Assembly (NCBI RefSeq): GCF_025602895.1
Contig: NW_026516243.1
Location: forward strand, 186,001 to 250,000
From: Polychytrium aggregatum
Lineage: Eukaryota > Chytridiomycota > Chytridiomycetes > Polychytriales
Reading direction: 5' to 3'
DNA: 64,000 nt
In this document: positions 34,883-45,581 of the stretch, piece by piece
Layout of the letters: every line of letters begins with the position of its first letter
Position numbering within the stretch: position 1 is the stretch's first letter
The notes under the pieces: generated by a model
The model's input: only the letters and a program-made list of their open reading frames with translations
What the model was told of the DNA's origin: nothing
Databases searched by the model: none
Translations under genes and position numbers: made by a program

Positions 34883-35134
34883 TTAGCAGTAGCAGCAGCA
34901 GCAGAGGAAGGGTGTGTCGATACGGAATGAGTGCGGATCGACAAGCCTACGTTCTCTGTTGCGGATCCGCCAGTACGCAAATGCGACCAGGACCACAAAG
35001 ACAAAGGAGCCGAGAACCGAGAGGGCTTCCAGACTGATGCCGATGCTGCCGGTGGATGGGGCCTGTCGGGTGCCAGCACGGCCTGCCGTCGAGCTCGCTC
35101 TCGCAGAAGGCTTGGGCTTGGAAGTCGAGGGCAT
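34883..35134 (-). CDS. Hypothetical single-pass membrane protein
   Basis: 83 residues from the ATG at 35134: a Ser/Ala-rich basic N-terminus (MPSTSKPKPSARASSTAGRA), one transmembrane helix (SLEALSVLGSFVFVVLVAFA, followed by YWRIRNRERR), then a Cys-rich end (FLCCCCYC) encoded by a GCAGTAG-type simple repeat. The C-terminal CCCC may be read-through of repeat sequence or may mean an unrecognised intron. No family recognised. Confidence 0.4.
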   Translation of the reverse strand: MPSTSKPKPSARASSTAGRAGTRQAPSTGSIGISLEALSVLGSFVFVVLVAFAYWRIRNRERRLVDPHSFRIDTPFLCCCCYC

Positions 35135-35505
35135 ATCGGTCGCGGGCCAGACGAGGACTGAAGCAACAGCCCCCATCTGATTCAGGCGAGCAGGCCAAAT
35201 CGGGCAAGCGAACGAGCGAACAAGCGAGCAATCCATGCGGCAGACGGCTTCTCCAGCGTCCTCGCCCCAGGCCATCGACTGTCCGCCGCAGAGGCCCGCT
35301 GAAGGAGCAGCGGTGCAAAAAAAAAAGGGTGCTATGCTAGCATGTATTGTGGAAAGGTCGGTGCGGGCAGCCATAGATGCCAAGGCCAGCAGTCACATTC
35401 GACGCAATCCCGCCGAAACAGCGCCGTCAGTGAATCGCACAGGTGGATGGGCTGGCGTGGGAAAGTCGCAGATCCAGGCGACTCCTGCCGCCAACAAAAA
35501 CCGCA

Positions 35506-37196
35506 CTAGGCGCTCTGCTTCTTTTGAGCGATTTCGGCATCAAACACGATCGGGTCCCGAGGAGAGGGGCCGCCAAAGGACTTGTCCTTGGGCGATTCGG
35601 TGACAGGGAGAGGAAGTCCCTGCTGGGCCTTTTGCAGATTCTTGGCATGGGAATAGATGATGCCGGCCGTGAACGCTGTAGCGGGGCAGCATTGGTCGAC
35701 AATCGATCGACACGTCGAGAGATGCCGGCCAAGGGAGGGTTGCGTCGAAGAGGGTCAGACATACGCCGCGCAAAGCGCTGGTCGGCAAGTGCTCTGGTTC
35801 TGGTTCTGGTATAGATGGCGAACACATCCCACGACAGCATCGGCTCCCACCAACGAGGACACATTGCCAGATCGCACCGGATGATCAGCAGCAGGTCTCC
35901 TGGAGCCCCGCGGCAGCACGCTCGTTGCCCAGCACTTACCAATGAGGACACCAAGGACGCCAGGGACGGTAACTGCATCGTCAAAGAAGATCATGCCGGC
36001 AATCGCAATCGGAAGCTTGTTGAGGGCACCCACCATACTGGAGGGAAGCAAACGAATCTCTACATTAATACCCTGCCGATAGATCCCGTTGCGACGATCA
36101 GCACCACGCCGCAGCCCGCATGGCTCACCTGTAGGTTGTGGAGGACGTCACTCGGACACACCAGCTGCTGCCGTAACTGATGGCAAACCCGCTGATGCCA
36201 GAGATGGCGAGGGCGATGGCGAGGCCCTGGAACTCGGACTGCCGCGAGGCATCCAGATCATCGCCCCAGTATCGATCGACGGTCTTGCGGTACTCGTTGC
36301 CCTCGGTCAGGAACGACATCACAACGAGGATCGGGATGGAGAGCAGGTTGTTGTAGAAGACCGTGTCGTTGTCCTTGAAGCCAACCTCCTTGATCTTGCC
36401 TCGCATCATGAGGGCGTAGAAGGCCGTCGTGAGGCAGTTGGAGACCATCCATCCGTACGCAACAAAGTTGCTCGCCTCGACCTTGGCCTGTGCCTTGCCG
36501 CTGGCAATATCAGACGCCCCTGCAGACAGCCAGAATCGAGGGGTCGTTGGTCGTTGGTCGTTGGTCGTGCGAATCCGGGCGATCCACAAGAGCGCACATC
36601 GGTCGCCCGGAACGGCGAATGGCGCATCGGATGCTGCTTCTCCCGATACGATCGAAGGGAGCAACATGAGCCTGCAGCGGCCCAACGAGTGGCTCGCCGG
36701 GCTGCTCTCGGCCGTTCTGCTGCATCATTGCCGACGGGGCCCGAGATGCGCACTTACCAGCAATGACCGAGGACATGACCATCATGATGAACGACAGGAG
36801 CATCAGCTTGGTAATGCGCGAGCCGTTGAACCACATCAGCTCGCCATAGGCGATCAGGATGATGGTGAGGTTCTTGAAGATGGTGAAGAGCGGGATGGAC
36901 ATGTACTGGAGAGCCTTTGAGCCGGTGTAGATCATGGCGACGAGAGCCAGCGAGACCACAAACCACTTCTTGGCCTCCTCGACCTTGAAAGCCCGGTGGG
37001 ACGACCACTTGAGGGCGACAAACAGCTCCAGAATAATCACGCAGACGATCGATTGGATTGCCAGCACCAGGAAGTTCATGTTGAACCTGTAGGACGACAG
37101 GACGACCTTGTTGGTGACGGTCATGAGGATCGACGAGCCGCAGTAGGCCAGGATGGCCGCGGGGGCGCCGGTCAGAAAGCTGGTGGTGACCGTCAT
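35506..37196 (-). CDS. VRG4: Golgi GDP-mannose transporter (VRG4/GONST family)
   Basis: Imports GDP-mannose into the Golgi lumen in exchange for GMP, feeding mannan and glycoprotein synthesis. The start at 37196 gives [20 protein letters not shown] and [16 protein letters not shown]. The following helices are [38 protein letters not shown] then [10 protein letters not shown], and [17 protein letters not shown]. After an intron (about 36753-36530) come [40 protein letters not shown] and [20 protein letters not shown]. The diagnostic nucleotide-sugar motif [18 protein letters not shown] sits near 36045-35990. The last exon ends in a cytosolic tail with [14 protein letters not shown] and a TAG at 35506-35508. 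About ten helices, full length. Confidence 0.92.
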
Positions 37197-37956
37197 GGCT
37201 GGGCGTGCGGGAATCGGCGACAGCGACGGTGATGGCGACGGTGATGGCGATGGTGACGACGACGGAGGATAAAGAAGGCAAGAGGAAAATGCCGCCTGGA
37301 CGGAGCGAGGAGCGGGCGAGAGCCGAGGGGCAGCCGAGAGCGTTCTCGCCAGCCGCACCGAGGCGAGCGGCAATTGGCGGGGAGGCGCGCAACCCGCTCT
37401 TTGTGCGAGCACACTCCGCCTTTGGCTGGGGCAAGCCATCGCAATCCATTGCAGCCAGGGATTCAGCACAGCCGAGAATACAGCACAGCCAGGAATGCGC
37501 TTCAGCCAGGAATCCACGCAGGCAGCGATGCATCACACCGCAGCCGAGCTCTACTCGCTCGCAGACGAGCGTTCGTTCGCCGCGGATGATGCAATTGGCC
37601 GGCCAGGCGAACGACTGCTCCACTTCCCACCGAATCGGCGCGACGGCTTGCAGATCAAGGCACCTTGCTCGCCTGGGGGTGGAGTCGGTGTCCAGGCCGC
37701 CGGGGACCACCGTTGGCGGGAGCCTGTCTTGTCCCGCATCCAGGGATCCCGCCGCTGGGTTCTTGTGTGCATCTCCAACTACTGTGCATCGTCCGTGCAA
37801 TGAATTTGTTACTCCGGGTGTATTCGATTCATGCACACAGACGTTCCGTCGTATGGGGCTGCTCTGACGGACATAGTAATCAGCATGATCTCTATCGGAA
37901 GCACAGGAACAGACCCGTCGTCTGTGTTGAGTGATGCACAAGCTCCCGCATGGCTG
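37197..37956. other. Intergenic region with CAGCCAGGAAT-type repeats
   Basis: The 5' flank of the GDP-mannose transporter gene. Between about 37440 and 37525 there are several irregular copies of CAGCCAGGAATNCA. No gene is supported. Confidence 0.45.
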
Positions 37957-39615
37957 CTAGTGGTGGATGCATATGAAGCTGGAGCTGTAATTGATGCAGA
38001 TGCTGGGTCGCAGCGTCTTAACCCCGGCCACGTATGCAATGGCCAGCGGGTGCGGCTGGAACGATTTCGGAATGTGCAGGAACCTGAGCTCTGGGTAGAG
38101 CACGAGGGTGGCGGGGTCAAGTTCTTCAAAGCACGATTGCGTCGGCGGAAGCGCCAGCATCTGAAGCACCGGCATGTCCCGCGACATCTTGGCAAGCGTT
38201 GCCAACTGCTTGCAATTGGACATATTGAGGAACTTGAGTGACGGCAACGACGCCGTCATGCCCTCGGCCGTCTCCAACGATTCCGGGAAATCAAGGCTCT
38301 GCAGCGCCGCGAGTCCCGGAGTCATGCCAGTGAGGGTCTTGAGCTCACGGCAGCCGTACATGTTGAGAAGCACAAGTGCATCCATTGACTCGGGCATCCC
38401 CTCGAGACTTTGCAGTCCGGGCGGAAAGGACAGCCGCTGCAGCATCGGGAGGCTGCGTGGCAACCCAGCGAGCGATCGGAGATGCTGGCACTTGGACATA
38501 TCCAGGGTCACCAGCGCGTTCATGGACTCGAATGACCGACCAAAGCATTCCAATGACGGCGGGAGCGTCAATGTTTCGAGACCTGAATCGAGTGCCAGAC
38601 CCTCGACCGTCTTGAGACTCTCACACTCCAGCAGGTGGAGATGCCGCAGCGCTGGCATGGCACCCGTTATGCCCACCAGTGTGTCCAGAGAGGGCGGAGG
38701 CCAGAATTCAGCCAGGCCGGGCATCCGGGGCACAGAGCTCCAGATCCAAGGGTGTCGTTGGGTGAGATCCGGCTCGACAACCTTCATCTCGACAACGTCA
38801 GGCAGCTCCTCGGGCCACCCCGAGACCGATGAAAACGTGCAACCATAGAGACAGAGGTTGCGTCCCCGGAGAACCTGGAGGTGATATCGCTCGTGCGGCA
38901 GTAGGCGGGTCAACTCGTCGTCCTGGAGGAGTGGACTGTGTGGGAAACGAAAGACAAAGACGGGAAAGTCGGTCTGGCGGAGGGCATCGCCGATGGTATG
39001 AGCGCTGTCGATGAGTCTGAAGCGATCATGGTCCCGGAGACGATCAGCCGACGCGTTCTTGATGAAGAGCGAGCCGAGCAGATCGCTGGGATACTCGACA
39101 ATCTTTCCGGCTGCAGCACAGTAGGCTCGTATATGTTCGTGGAGGGTTTTGCTGAAGCAAATTTCTTGCCAGAGAGCAATTTCTTTCTGGTGAGCTGCCC
39201 CGGTTTGTGCGTAAAGCGGATCGCGGCGGTGGGTGTAGCAGTACAGCCCCTGGAGCACAGCAAGTCGATCGATGGTCGGGCCAACGTCCTTGAATGTCGC
39301 TGCCGGAAGACGCAGCAGGCGCGAAAGGAGCCGATTCCAAACAAGATGGTGATTGAAGAATGCCCGGGATGGTCTCGACATCTGGCCGAGCCGGCTGAGC
39401 GTGAGCACATCGATGCTGTCGATGAAGGCGTCGGCGGTGGAGAGAATGATGATCATATCGTGTCCAGGCACAGACACCGGAACATCAGAGACAATCATCG
39501 TGGGTGTTCTGCAACGGATGATCAGGACAAGACAGCAAGCGTTGTCGGCATCCAGGGCGATCGAGGGTGCTGATATGCACGGATCAGAGCCATGACCCCC
39601 CTCGTTTCCCGCCAT
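37957..39615 (-). CDS. F-box-like / leucine-rich-repeat protein, copy 1
   Basis: A single exon of about 552 residues from the ATG at 39615. The N-terminal module resembles a degenerate F-box (DMIIILSTADAFIDSIDVLT, LSRLGQMSRPSRAF). A conserved middle follows: RLAVLQGLYCYTHRR, AAHQKEIALWQEICFSKTLH, LLPHERYHLQVLRGRN. The C-terminal half has about six irregular LRRs, each with a pattern like LVTLDMSKCQHLRSLAGLPR and LQRLSFPPGLQSLEGMPESM. It is a paralog of the gene at 40.3-41.8 kb, sharing the whole architecture. Possibly a ubiquitin-ligase substrate adaptor or another interaction protein; function is inference. The first in-frame codon just upstream (39618) is not ATG. Confidence 0.75.
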   Translation of the reverse strand: MAGNEGGHGSDPCISAPSIALDADNACCLVLIIRCRTPTMIVSDVPVSVPGHDMIIILSTADAFIDSIDVLTLSRLGQMSRPSRAFFNHHLVWNRLLSRLLRLPAATFKDVGPTIDRLAVLQGLYCYTHRRDPLYAQTGAAHQKEIALWQEICFSKTLHEHIRAYCAAAGKIVEYPSDLLGSLFIKNASADRLRDHDRFRLIDSAHTIGDALRQTDFPVFVFRFPHSPLLQDDELTRLLPHERYHLQVLRGRNLCLYGCTFSSVSGWPEELPDVVEMKVVEPDLTQRHPWIWSSVPRMPGLAEFWPPPSLDTLVGITGAMPALRHLHLLECESLKTVEGLALDSGLETLTLPPSLECFGRSFESMNALVTLDMSKCQHLRSLAGLPRSLPMLQRLSFPPGLQSLEGMPESMDALVLLNMYGCRELKTLTGMTPGLAALQSLDFPESLETAEGMTASLPSLKFLNMSNCKQLATLAKMSRDMPVLQMLALPPTQSCFEELDPATLVLYPELRFLHIPKSFQPHPLAIAYVAGVKTLRPSICINYSSSFICIHH

Positions 39616-39897
39616 CAATGCCTATTCGACCGTTAGCCCACCAATTCGAAGAGCCCGCACTTCAGGACGCAGGCAGCGGAAGCTCCCGCCACTACTTTGT
39701 ACGCACTTGTGCGGGCACGAGCGACGGGCAAGGGTGATCATGTTGTGCATGCATCGTCGTCGCCCGCGGTGCCGTGGGAAAGCTCTTGGGACGACGGATT
39801 GCATTCATACTGCCGCACGACGCTGGTACGCATGCCGGGACTAGAATCCGTGAATACTGGGACGCCAATATGCTAGTTTGACTCATATACAGCTTGT

Positions 39898-40250
39898 TCA
39901 GAACGAAACGGGACGGCGCCCCAGGGTGTCCCTCAAAGTGATTTGTATCCTCTGGCGAGCACGCCGTGCGATTGCTTCCTGTCCTGGTTGGTAGTCGCTC
40001 TGATTCGTTGGTTTGGGAAGCGTCGTCTTGAATACACCCAGTCGATCTCCCGCGGTGATCGATTGGTGCTGATATCGGCATGCGGGACTGTAGTCCATGC
40101 CTTGAACCATCTGGACAGCTTCATGGTTTCTCGATGTCAAGCTGGTCGGGTGGCTCGATTAATTTGGCGTCGAGGCACTGCGAACATGCTGCTTGGTCAT
40201 GGTGGATGTATTCAGAGACCAGAAAACCCGGAATCCCTGATTCAAAAACA
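39898..40250 (-). pseudogene. Decayed C-terminal fragment of a second Fanzor
   Basis: Reading the minus strand, one frame gives VSEYIHHDQAACSQC, then LDAKLIEPPDQLDIEKP and a stop. This aligns with the C-terminal zinc-finger half of the 28.9-kb Fanzor (VNEFNTSQVCSHC... LDIEKP). After a one-base frame change the sequence resumes with HQSITAGDRLGVFKTTLPKP, matching CQSIVATGDRPSVFKTVLPK. About 30 bp covering the second CxxC pair and the catalytic RD segment are lost or scrambled. This is an old, non-functional copy on the opposite strand, inserted just downstream of an LRR gene. Confidence 0.85.
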
Positions 40251-40278
40251 GAGTGTCCCATTTTGTTTCGGGAAAGAG

Positions 40279-41790
40279 CTACATCCGGCGTTGCAGCAGA
40301 AGGAGTCGCGGCATATCGACGTGTCTCAGTTTCGGAAATCTACCGAGATCGAACCCCTCAAGGCTATTAAGAAACCGGGGAAGCCGAAACCTCGACAAAT
40401 GGGCCATGTTCTCCGGTAAACCATCCAAGTGGGCCAGCCTGGTACACTTAGACAGATCGAGACTTTCAAGCTTGTTGAGCGAACGGGGCAGGCCATGCAG
40501 GCTCTCGATCGAAGCCGGCACGAGCAGCGTCTCTAGCTTCGGCAGAGCCCCGGGCAGCCCCACCAGGCTGGTCACCAAGGTGGACTGGTCCATGATGAGA
40601 GTCACGAGAGATTCCATAGATTGGGGCATATCTTCGAGGTTTCGGATCGTGGGTGGAAGCGCCAAGGACTCAAGCCCAGGCAACTCTGTCGGGAGTCCGG
40701 CCAGATTGCTGAGATTCCAGCACTGGGAAAGGTCCAGTGCCCGGAGAGATTTCATGAACTGAGGAAGCCCTTGCAGGGTTTCAAGAGATGGCGGCAGCGT
40801 CAGCTCCTTGAGCTTGGGCATGCGAGCGGGCAAGCCTTCGAGGCTCACCAGCTTCGTGCAGTTGCAGAGCTTGAGAGCGGTGAGGGACATTAACGGTTGA
40901 GGCATCGTTTGGAGAGATTCGATAGAGCAGGGCAGCGAGAGCTCCGCCACCAGGAGGTCGGGAGGCAGCTCGTTCCAGTCCCAGCTGAGCTTTGCTGTTG
41001 AAGACTCCTCAATCGAGAGGCTAATGATGCGGGACGGCGTGGCCCAGTCCATAACGATCGAAGGTGTGCAGTTGTAGAGCATCAATCGGAGCTTGGTTGA
41101 CCTCTCCAGGTGGAATCGCTCATGGGGCAGCAGCTCGGTCAACTGGCTGTCGAGCAGGAAAGGATGATGCCTGGATCGCAGCATCACAAACCGATTGCAC
41201 TCGAACAGGCACGGATCATGCAGAATATATGCACTGTCGAGGAAACGAAACTCTTCGGCGCTCGTGAGGAGTTTCGGAGGCTGGCGGTGCCGACTGATGA
41301 GCGCCACCAGATCCCAAGGATATTCAAGCATCTTGTTCCGCAGGCCGCAGTAGTCCCGAATGCGAGAGCGAAGCATGTTGGATTTGTAGACCTCCCACCA
41401 AAGCTTGAGCTCCTTCTGGTGAGCGGCGGGCGATCGAGGGGAGTGCGGCGTCTGCCGGTTGATGTAGCAAAACAGGCCCTGCAGAGCAATCTTGCGATCG
41501 ACCGAGGGATCGAGGCCGGCAAACAGGCTCTGGGTGATGCCAAGGAGTGGATTGAGGACGCATGCCCAGACCGAATGACAATCGAGGATGCGTCGGTGGT
41601 ATTTGGAGGCTCGGATCAGCCTTGAAAGCGTCTTGGGGCTGAGGTTTGCGACAAAGGTGTCGTTGGTGATCAGGATGGTCAAGATGTCGTGCTTTTCCAG
41701 AGCAGAGAACAAACTTGGCGGGGCACAGCTGGCGGTGTGGTTGTTGGCTGGGCCAAGGGTTCTGCGGATCTTTGAGGGAGGCGACGTCAT
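40279..41790 (-). CDS. F-box-like / leucine-rich-repeat protein, copy 2
   Basis: A single exon of 503 residues from an ATG at 41790. The N-terminal module DILTILITNDTFVANLSPKT with LSRLIRASKYHRRIL is F-box-like. The middle has KIALQGLFCYINRQTP, AAHQKELKLWWEVYKSNMLR and LLPHERFHLERSTKLRL, matching copy 1. LRRs follow: LTALKLCNCTKLVSLEGLPA, LKELTLPPSLETLQGLPQFM, LRALDLSQCWNLSNLAGLPT and further units. It ends KLRHVDMPRLLLLQRRM. It is tandem with copy 1, separated by the Fanzor relic. Confidence 0.8.
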   Translation of the reverse strand: MTSPPSKIRRTLGPANNHTASCAPPSLFSALEKHDILTILITNDTFVANLSPKTLSRLIRASKYHRRILDCHSVWACVLNPLLGITQSLFAGLDPSVDRKIALQGLFCYINRQTPHSPRSPAAHQKELKLWWEVYKSNMLRSRIRDYCGLRNKMLEYPWDLVALISRHRQPPKLLTSAEEFRFLDSAYILHDPCLFECNRFVMLRSRHHPFLLDSQLTELLPHERFHLERSTKLRLMLYNCTPSIVMDWATPSRIISLSIEESSTAKLSWDWNELPPDLLVAELSLPCSIESLQTMPQPLMSLTALKLCNCTKLVSLEGLPARMPKLKELTLPPSLETLQGLPQFMKSLRALDLSQCWNLSNLAGLPTELPGLESLALPPTIRNLEDMPQSMESLVTLIMDQSTLVTSLVGLPGALPKLETLLVPASIESLHGLPRSLNKLESLDLSKCTRLAHLDGLPENMAHLSRFRLPRFLNSLEGFDLGRFPKLRHVDMPRLLLLQRRM

Positions 41791-42360
41791 GGATGCCGGC
41801 GATGGGGTGCGAAAGTGGTTTGCAAAGGCTGCACAGCCAAAGCCGAGGCAAAGGCCAAAAGAAACGGTCAGCGGGCATGTTTGCAGCTGGTTCTACCACC
41901 AAGCCCCGGCGACAGCGCATACCTGGGTCAGGATGGGGGTGGTTTCGGCCAGGGCGGTGGTGATGGCGATCGATGTTGGGTTGAGGGGCAAGCCGGGAGC
42001 TATTTGTGAGCCGATGGCGCCAATCCGGGTCTGGAAACCTCCAGCGAACCGCAGGGTGGGATGGCCAGGGCGGGATGGCCAGGGGGTGACAGCCAGGAGG
42101 ATATGACCACTTGGGCATATAAAGGTGGCCCGCGGCTTGGACGGGCGATCTGAAGGTATGTGGACAATCGATAGACGAAAATAGAATATATTGGATGTAA
42201 TGGATACCAAATAGAACATCACTCGGCTTTGCTGCTTCATCGATAACCGCTGTTTACTACCCATGGGTCTGGGATGGTTGTTGGTTGGGTTGCTTGGCTA
42301 CTTGAATGTTCAGTGCTGCAACTTGGTTGTTCGGAGGTGGCACTCGTGCAGAACTGGGGA
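41791..42360. other. Intergenic region between LRR copy 2 and Sel1 gene
   Basis: The 5' flank of LRR copy 2 and 3' flank of the Sel1 gene. A short GGGATGGCCAGGGCGGGATGGCCAG duplication sits near 42056-42085. No gene is supported. Confidence 0.45.
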
Positions 42361-43929
42361 TCAGGGCCACTTGCCGAGCATTTTGAGTTGGTTGATGGCA
42401 TCTTGCCATCCCTGGTCGGCGGACCTGCGATACCAAAAGGCGGCGGTTTCAATGTCTTCGGGGACACCATGCCCATTCTTGTAGCAGTCACCGAGATGAT
42501 ATTGTCCATATCGATTTCCCTGTTCGGCAGACTCGCGATACCACTCGGCTGCCTTGGCGTAGTCCTGGGTGACTCCGTTTCCATAGAAGTAGCAGCAACC
42601 AACCATATACTGCCCATACGAATGACCTTGGTCAGCCGACTTGCTGTACCACTCGAATCCCTTCTCGCAGCTCTTTGATACACCCTGGTCATAGTAGAAA
42701 CTTCCGATCCAGTACTGGCTGTCGCTGTGGCCTTCGTTGGCGAGCTGCTCAAAGATACTCGCTGCCTTCTCCTGGTCCTTCAAAGTGCCGAATCCACAAG
42801 TCAGACACAGAGCCATGAGATGTCTGCAAAGCCATTCACGGTCTGATCCCAGCAGGCATAGATTGAAGAACTTGCGGGATGCGGGTGAGTTGGATGAGGC
42901 TACGTAACCAATCAGGACACCCTCCTCGAGCTCGAACCCATCAGGCTTGTTCTCTCGGATGATCTCGACACCTTTCTGCTCGTCTCGCTCGGTGCCCCGG
43001 CCAAAGTAGTGCATCCAGCCAAGCATGTGGGTGGCGATGGGCTTGATGACTGGGTTGGTAGAGTGGGTGCTGACTTGCTGCCAGTGGTTGAAGGCGTCGA
43101 CATCGCTCTGTTCGACACCATGAACGATGAACGAGAACCAGCCACGGAGGAACACCATGTGGAGTCGACCATCGTCACTGCCTTGGTTTGCAGCCTTGGA
43201 ATACCACCCAATGGCTGTCGTGTAATCTTGATCGACACCTTCGCCATTCTCATAGCATCGGCCGAGAGCGATTTGGGCCTGAAGGATTCCACGTTCAGCA
43301 AGACTGCGATAGAGCTCGGCGGCCTTGGTGTGATCCTGGTTGGTTCCAACTCCGCTGCGATAACACTCGGCCAGTTGGAACTGGGCCATAAAATGATCGG
43401 CTTCGGCGGCTTTCTCCATCCGGTAGAAGATTTCTTGCTGGATAGCCACCCGTTCGGAGGGGCCCACAGACCGCCATCCATACAGAGAGAAGCTCGCTTT
43501 CCATGCCAGGAGATACGATGCTGCGGCGTTGCCCTTATCGGCTTGGTCTTCGAGTCAGGATCGGTTGGCTGTCTTTTGATCGTCGCAGTGCAGCGAGAGG
43601 GCAATCTGGTCGCTCGGTGTGAGGCTTATCAGCATCTGTCCATTGAACTGGCACAGCCCCTCCTCCAGACACCAGATATAGAAGCGATCTAGCTTGGAGC
43701 TCAGGAGGGGCTCGGCACGCCTGCACACTCGAAGGAGGGTCTTGACGGTGTTGTGGTCGAGTGCGAGTTGGAAGCTCTCGTTGCAACAGATGATGGTGAA
43801 GATATCTGGGTTGTGTTCGAGGGAGAGTTTGGCGATATCGGGCATCGACGAGGCTGTTCTGGCTTCAGCTTGGCTATGGTGAGTGGCAGGTGATGCTGTG
43901 GTTGATGCTGGCTCGTTGATGCTGGCCAT
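42361..43929 (-). CDS. F-box-like / Sel1-repeat protein with in-frame TGA
   Basis: From the ATG at 43929 the frame encodes a short N-terminal module (SLEHNPDIFTIICCNESFQL, ALDHNTVKTLLRVCRRAEPL) homologous to the F-box-like part of the adjacent LRR proteins. After about 124 codons there is an in-frame TGA (43555-43557), and the same frame continues directly with DQADKGNAAASYLLAWKASF and about ten Sel1 repeats: AECYRSGVGTNQDHTKAAEL, LGRCYENGEGVDQDYTTAIG, MLGWMHYFGRGTERDEQKG, WIGSFYYDQGVSKSCEKGFE, MVGCCYFYGNGVTQDYAKAA and HLGDCYKNGHGVPEDIETAA, ending LKMLGKWP. Either a nonsense mutation splits one gene, the stop is read through, or a short intron removes it. Confidence 0.75.
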
Positions 43930-44644
43930 GTTGACGGAGACAGGGAGGGAAGATGAGGGAAGCGAACGAAACTGGCGAGGTCGTTCGCATTCCCGATGGC
44001 CTTCTCTCCACCCCCAACCCAACACCGCCAATCACCGGCGGCCAGCGGTCGTCTGCCGTCTTCGGTGGCCATCAACATCCATCCACCATGCTTTCGACCC
44101 TGCCAGCAAGCTCGTCATTCATTCAGGCAGCTCTTTGGTTCGCCCCGTTCTCGACAGCGACATTCCTGATCGGCCATTGACAATGACAGCGCCGATCGCA
44201 CCTTAACCCTCCTGGACCAGGATTGTGATCGCAGAGAGCACCAAAGATCGAGGTAGAGACCCGGTCGTCCGGGCCATCCCCTCGTCACCGGATCGCTCGA
44301 ACAAGACACCAGCCAAAGCCCACCTGGCGAGCTGTATTTCCCCGCCGCGCATGGTGCCTCCTTGCCTTTGCTCATCTCTATCGGCAATCTCGCTCGATTC
44401 CGATTTGCTTCCCTCGTATCTGCTGGTTCCTTCCTCAAAGCACCCAATGTCATCGTCGTTTACATGTACGTTCGATGCATGGATGTATTCTCCCCGGCTT
44501 GGGTCTCTGCATTTCTCGTTTGCTAAAGCTCTAGCACGGCGCAACAGCCTCGTTTCTTCGTTTGTCTGCTTCATTCCATTCAACCGTTTCCCGACTCGTC
44601 TATCCACAGCAAGCAAGTCGCCGGCCAGTCCGCTTCCAAAGCCC
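43930..44644. other. Divergent promoter region (Sel1 gene / SPRY gene)
   Basis: 5' flanks of the F-box-like/Sel1 gene (-) and the SPRY gene (+). A long plus-strand open frame runs into the SPRY start but its upstream part is Ser/Pro-rich and not domain-like. No gene is supported. Confidence 0.45.
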
Positions 44645-45581
44645 ATGGACTCGTTTGCCATCATCACCAACCATCACAAAGAGGCCCAGAGCTTCCGAAA
44701 GCAGTTTCCGCCCTCCAGCAACCAATTCCCAACCTCCGAGCAGGTCGAGCAGATCAAGCAGGCCGGGCTCATCGACGCATACCAGCTCATCACCGATCCC
44801 GCCTTCTTGGACGTCAGCTTCTATAGCTTCGACCAGGTGGTCTTCTCGGCCAGTGACCAGGATCGCACTTGTATTAGCCGGTGTCCCCTGATGCCCCTGC
44901 CGGGCCATGTCTACTGCTACTTTGAGGCCGAGGTGGTCATGCCGGACGACCTGCCCCTCGACGCAGCGATTTCGATCGGGCTGGTGGCCAATCCATATCC
45001 CCTGTTCCGGTTGGCCGGCGCCGACCCGTCGTCAACCAGCTACGTTCGGTGAGTCTCGAGGGTGTCCGTCTTGAGCCGCCCCGTCAAGCAATTGGATGGT
45101 TGCTCGCCGACTGGACAAGCACATCCATGCTCACACCACCACCCCCTCCATGTCTTCGTCATGCAGAAACGGAGAGATTCTCTCGAACGGAACGTTCATG
45201 CGAAGAGGACTCCCAACTTTCACCACCCGGACGACCGTCGGCTGCGGATACGACCCAGAGCTTGGACTGGGTATGGTTCCGGAGAAGCACTGGGACAGCG
45301 ACGCACCAACAACCGACTCCTCGCCTGTGCTGCATCTCTAACTCCTTCCATTTTTCCTCATTTATCCGGCAGTGTTCTTCACCAACAACGGCCGACTCGT
45401 GTCGTACTTCCTCTGTCCGGACCAGCGGGCTTATCATGCAGCCGTCAGTGCCAACCAGCCGTGTGTTTTGCAAGTCAACTTTGGCATGAACCCGTTCTGC
45501 TACAATCTCAAGGATGAGCTCATGGCCAGGATGGTTGACAAGCCGCCCAGTTATGACGCTGCCATGTCCCAGCCCCAGTGA
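44645..45581 (+). CDS. SPRY-domain protein with PPxY motif (Ssh4/Ear1-like)
   Basis: Three exons: 44645-45048, about 45167-45270 and 45373-45581, with clean GT-AG introns. The SPRY core reads GHVYCYFEAEVVMPDDLPLD, ISIGLVANPYPLFRLAG, then RNGEILSNGTFMRR, TVGCGYDPELGLVFFTNNGR and LCPDQRAYHAAV. The C-terminus ends KPPSYDAAMSQPQ: PPSY is a WW-domain-binding PPxY motif. Yeast Ssh4 and Ear1 combine the same SPRY type with PPxY motifs to recruit the Rsp5 ubiquitin ligase to endosomal cargo. Unlike them, no transmembrane segment precedes the SPRY domain here, only a soluble N-terminal helical part, so it may be a soluble adaptor. Confidence 0.8.
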
